Shown here in pieces: positions 63,196-64,000 of a stretch of DNA of 64,000 nucleotides (position 1 is its first letter; every line of letters starts with the position of its first letter). The stretch spans positions 1-64,000 of the forward strand of contig RBZT01000563.1 of NCBI GenBank assembly GCA_003693705.1. Reading direction: 5' to 3'. This stretch comes from Polymyxa betae. Lineage: Eukaryota > Endomyxa > Phytomyxea > Plasmodiophorida > Plasmodiophoridae. Both the position numbers and the translations under genes were made by a program. The notes beneath the pieces were generated by a model, which made no database searches, had not been told where the DNA came from, and worked only from the letters and a program-made list of their open reading frames with translations.

Positions 63196-64000
63196 CTGAT
63201 CAGTGTACCTGTTGATTCATATACGCTTCGGAAACCTGCTTTGCTCTTTTGATAATTGCAGCAGGAATTCCTGCCATTACTGCACAATCCAGTCCATAGC
63301 TGTTCATGGAGACTCCAGGTACAAGCTTGTATAAGAAGGTCACCTGATCATCAATCAAAGGCAGATTTGATCGGACGTTTTCTTGAGGGGCTTTGGTGAT
63401 CACATCCATTTTGTAAAACGATATCGGCGAGAAGTTTTCTTGATCGGGTAATAGTTTCAGGGTGAAAAGCTCATGAAAATGAGTTGTAACTGAAGTTATC
63501 ATTGGAACAGTAATTTGAAATCTAAATCATTTCTTACTAATAGCTCGAGGAATTTCACTTGAATCTCTGTTTCCGAAATAATGGATCACAGAAGTCAAAA
63601 GAGCAATTCCATCCTCTTTGCATGTTCCTTTACCAAATTCATCAAGCAAAAGCCTAAGCAAACCTCAACGAAAGCAACTCCGATTGCTTTAGTTGCCTAC
63701 AAACTCGATGGCGTAGCATGTCGCAACATTCCTGTTGTAAAACATGTAGTGTTTCCCTTTCAGCAAACGCTGGCCCTTACTGCTTATTTGGTTACAATCT
63801 GTAGCAAACGTTGACAGTGATGACATAGCCGTTTCCTGAAGATCAATGCGACAAAATATTTGGTCAACAAACCCCAAAACAGCGTTTTCAGCTGGTACAA
63901 ACTGTGCTCTGAGCGTTATCTACAAGTCTTGTTTTCACAGTTTCCTACCGATCCACAATGTGCCAAGTCTGGACATGCAGTCAATTAAGTTGAGAACATT
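63196..64000 (-). CDS. MSH5: MutS homolog 5 (MSH5), 3' part, cut by the window edge
   Basis: MutS-family meiotic recombination protein that acts as a heterodimer with MSH4. Only the ATPase end is inside the window. On the minus strand: FVPAENAVLGFVDQIFCRI (the FVPA motif after Walker A, which lies beyond the edge), SSLSTFATDCNQIS, Walker B LLLDEFGKGT, the STHFHE-like VTTHFHELFTLKLLPDQEN, then FLYKLVPGVSMNSYGLDCAV and GIPAAIIKRAKQVSEAYM. DEFGKGT and THFHE.F separate MSH5 from MSH4 (DELGRGT). Introns of about 50 nt fall near 63510-63545 and 63640-63700. The final exon was not fixed. No Walker A residue can be checked here. Confidence 0.8.

Overview
This is a eukaryotic nuclear window. Almost every gene is cut by small GT...AG introns. 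The ones I could place are about 42-67 nt long (for example 2558-2612, 2739-2787, 3020-3068), and intergenic gaps are short. The gene set is that of a sexual, mitochondriate eukaryote: F1-ATPase beta, mitochondrial ketoacyl synthase, Met-tRNA formyltransferase, mitoribosomal uL3m, gamma-tubulin complex GCP4, LSM8, SNW1, ER/Golgi SNARE, SERCA pump and meiotic MSH5. A long coiled-coil gene of the type common in flagella and the tiny introns would fit a compact-genome protist or zoosporic early fungal relative. I cannot name the organism. Exon joins were read by eye from frame changes, splice dinucleotides and family conservation. CDS spans therefore include introns, and single splice sites may be off.

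1-1.83 kb: rearranged debris of Ty3/gypsy chromovirus elements, with LTR pieces in both orientations. 2.1-9.3 kb: GCP4 (with what looks like an inserted L-type lectin domain), a PP4/PP6-type phosphatase, ketoacyl-ACP synthase (minus) and Met-tRNA formyltransferase. 9.4-18.1 kb: a DDB1/CPSF-A-like propeller protein, a poorly resolved stretch (12.7-14.1 kb), CK2 alpha, a degenerate Rab-like protein, a calcineurin-B-like EF-hand protein and LSM8. 18.2-30.6 kb: CSDE1/UNR (minus, one long exon), a coiled-coil gene, syntaxin-18, an Exo84-like gene, a UBE2E-type E2 (minus) and SERCA.

30.7-33.0 kb is an accessory island. It holds a foldback-like element full of AAACGGCGTTT-type palindromic units, then about 1.8 kb with no clear gene except a possible Hsp70 remnant. 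33.0-45.3 kb: a DnaJ-like protein with a membrane anchor and no J domain, a SENP/Ulp protease, several unrecognised proteins, a RING/coiled-coil gene and F1-ATPase beta. 45.9-48.6 kb: a secreted PI-PLC-like gene followed by a decayed tandem copy. 48.7-53.4 kb: ZNG1/CobW GTPase, SNW1 and a probable EMC10. 53.4-56.2 kb is largely gene-poor. 56.3-64 kb: UMP-CMP kinase, mitoribosomal uL3m, a single-pass acidic membrane protein, two unrecognised genes, a triple HMG-box protein and the 3' part of MSH5 running off the window edge.

The genes are unrelated housekeeping functions on alternating strands; I see no operon-like or pathway cluster. The most interesting items are domain-architecture oddities (lectin-GCP4, J-less DnaJ, GTP-site-less Rab), the palindromic repeat element and the two decayed loci.
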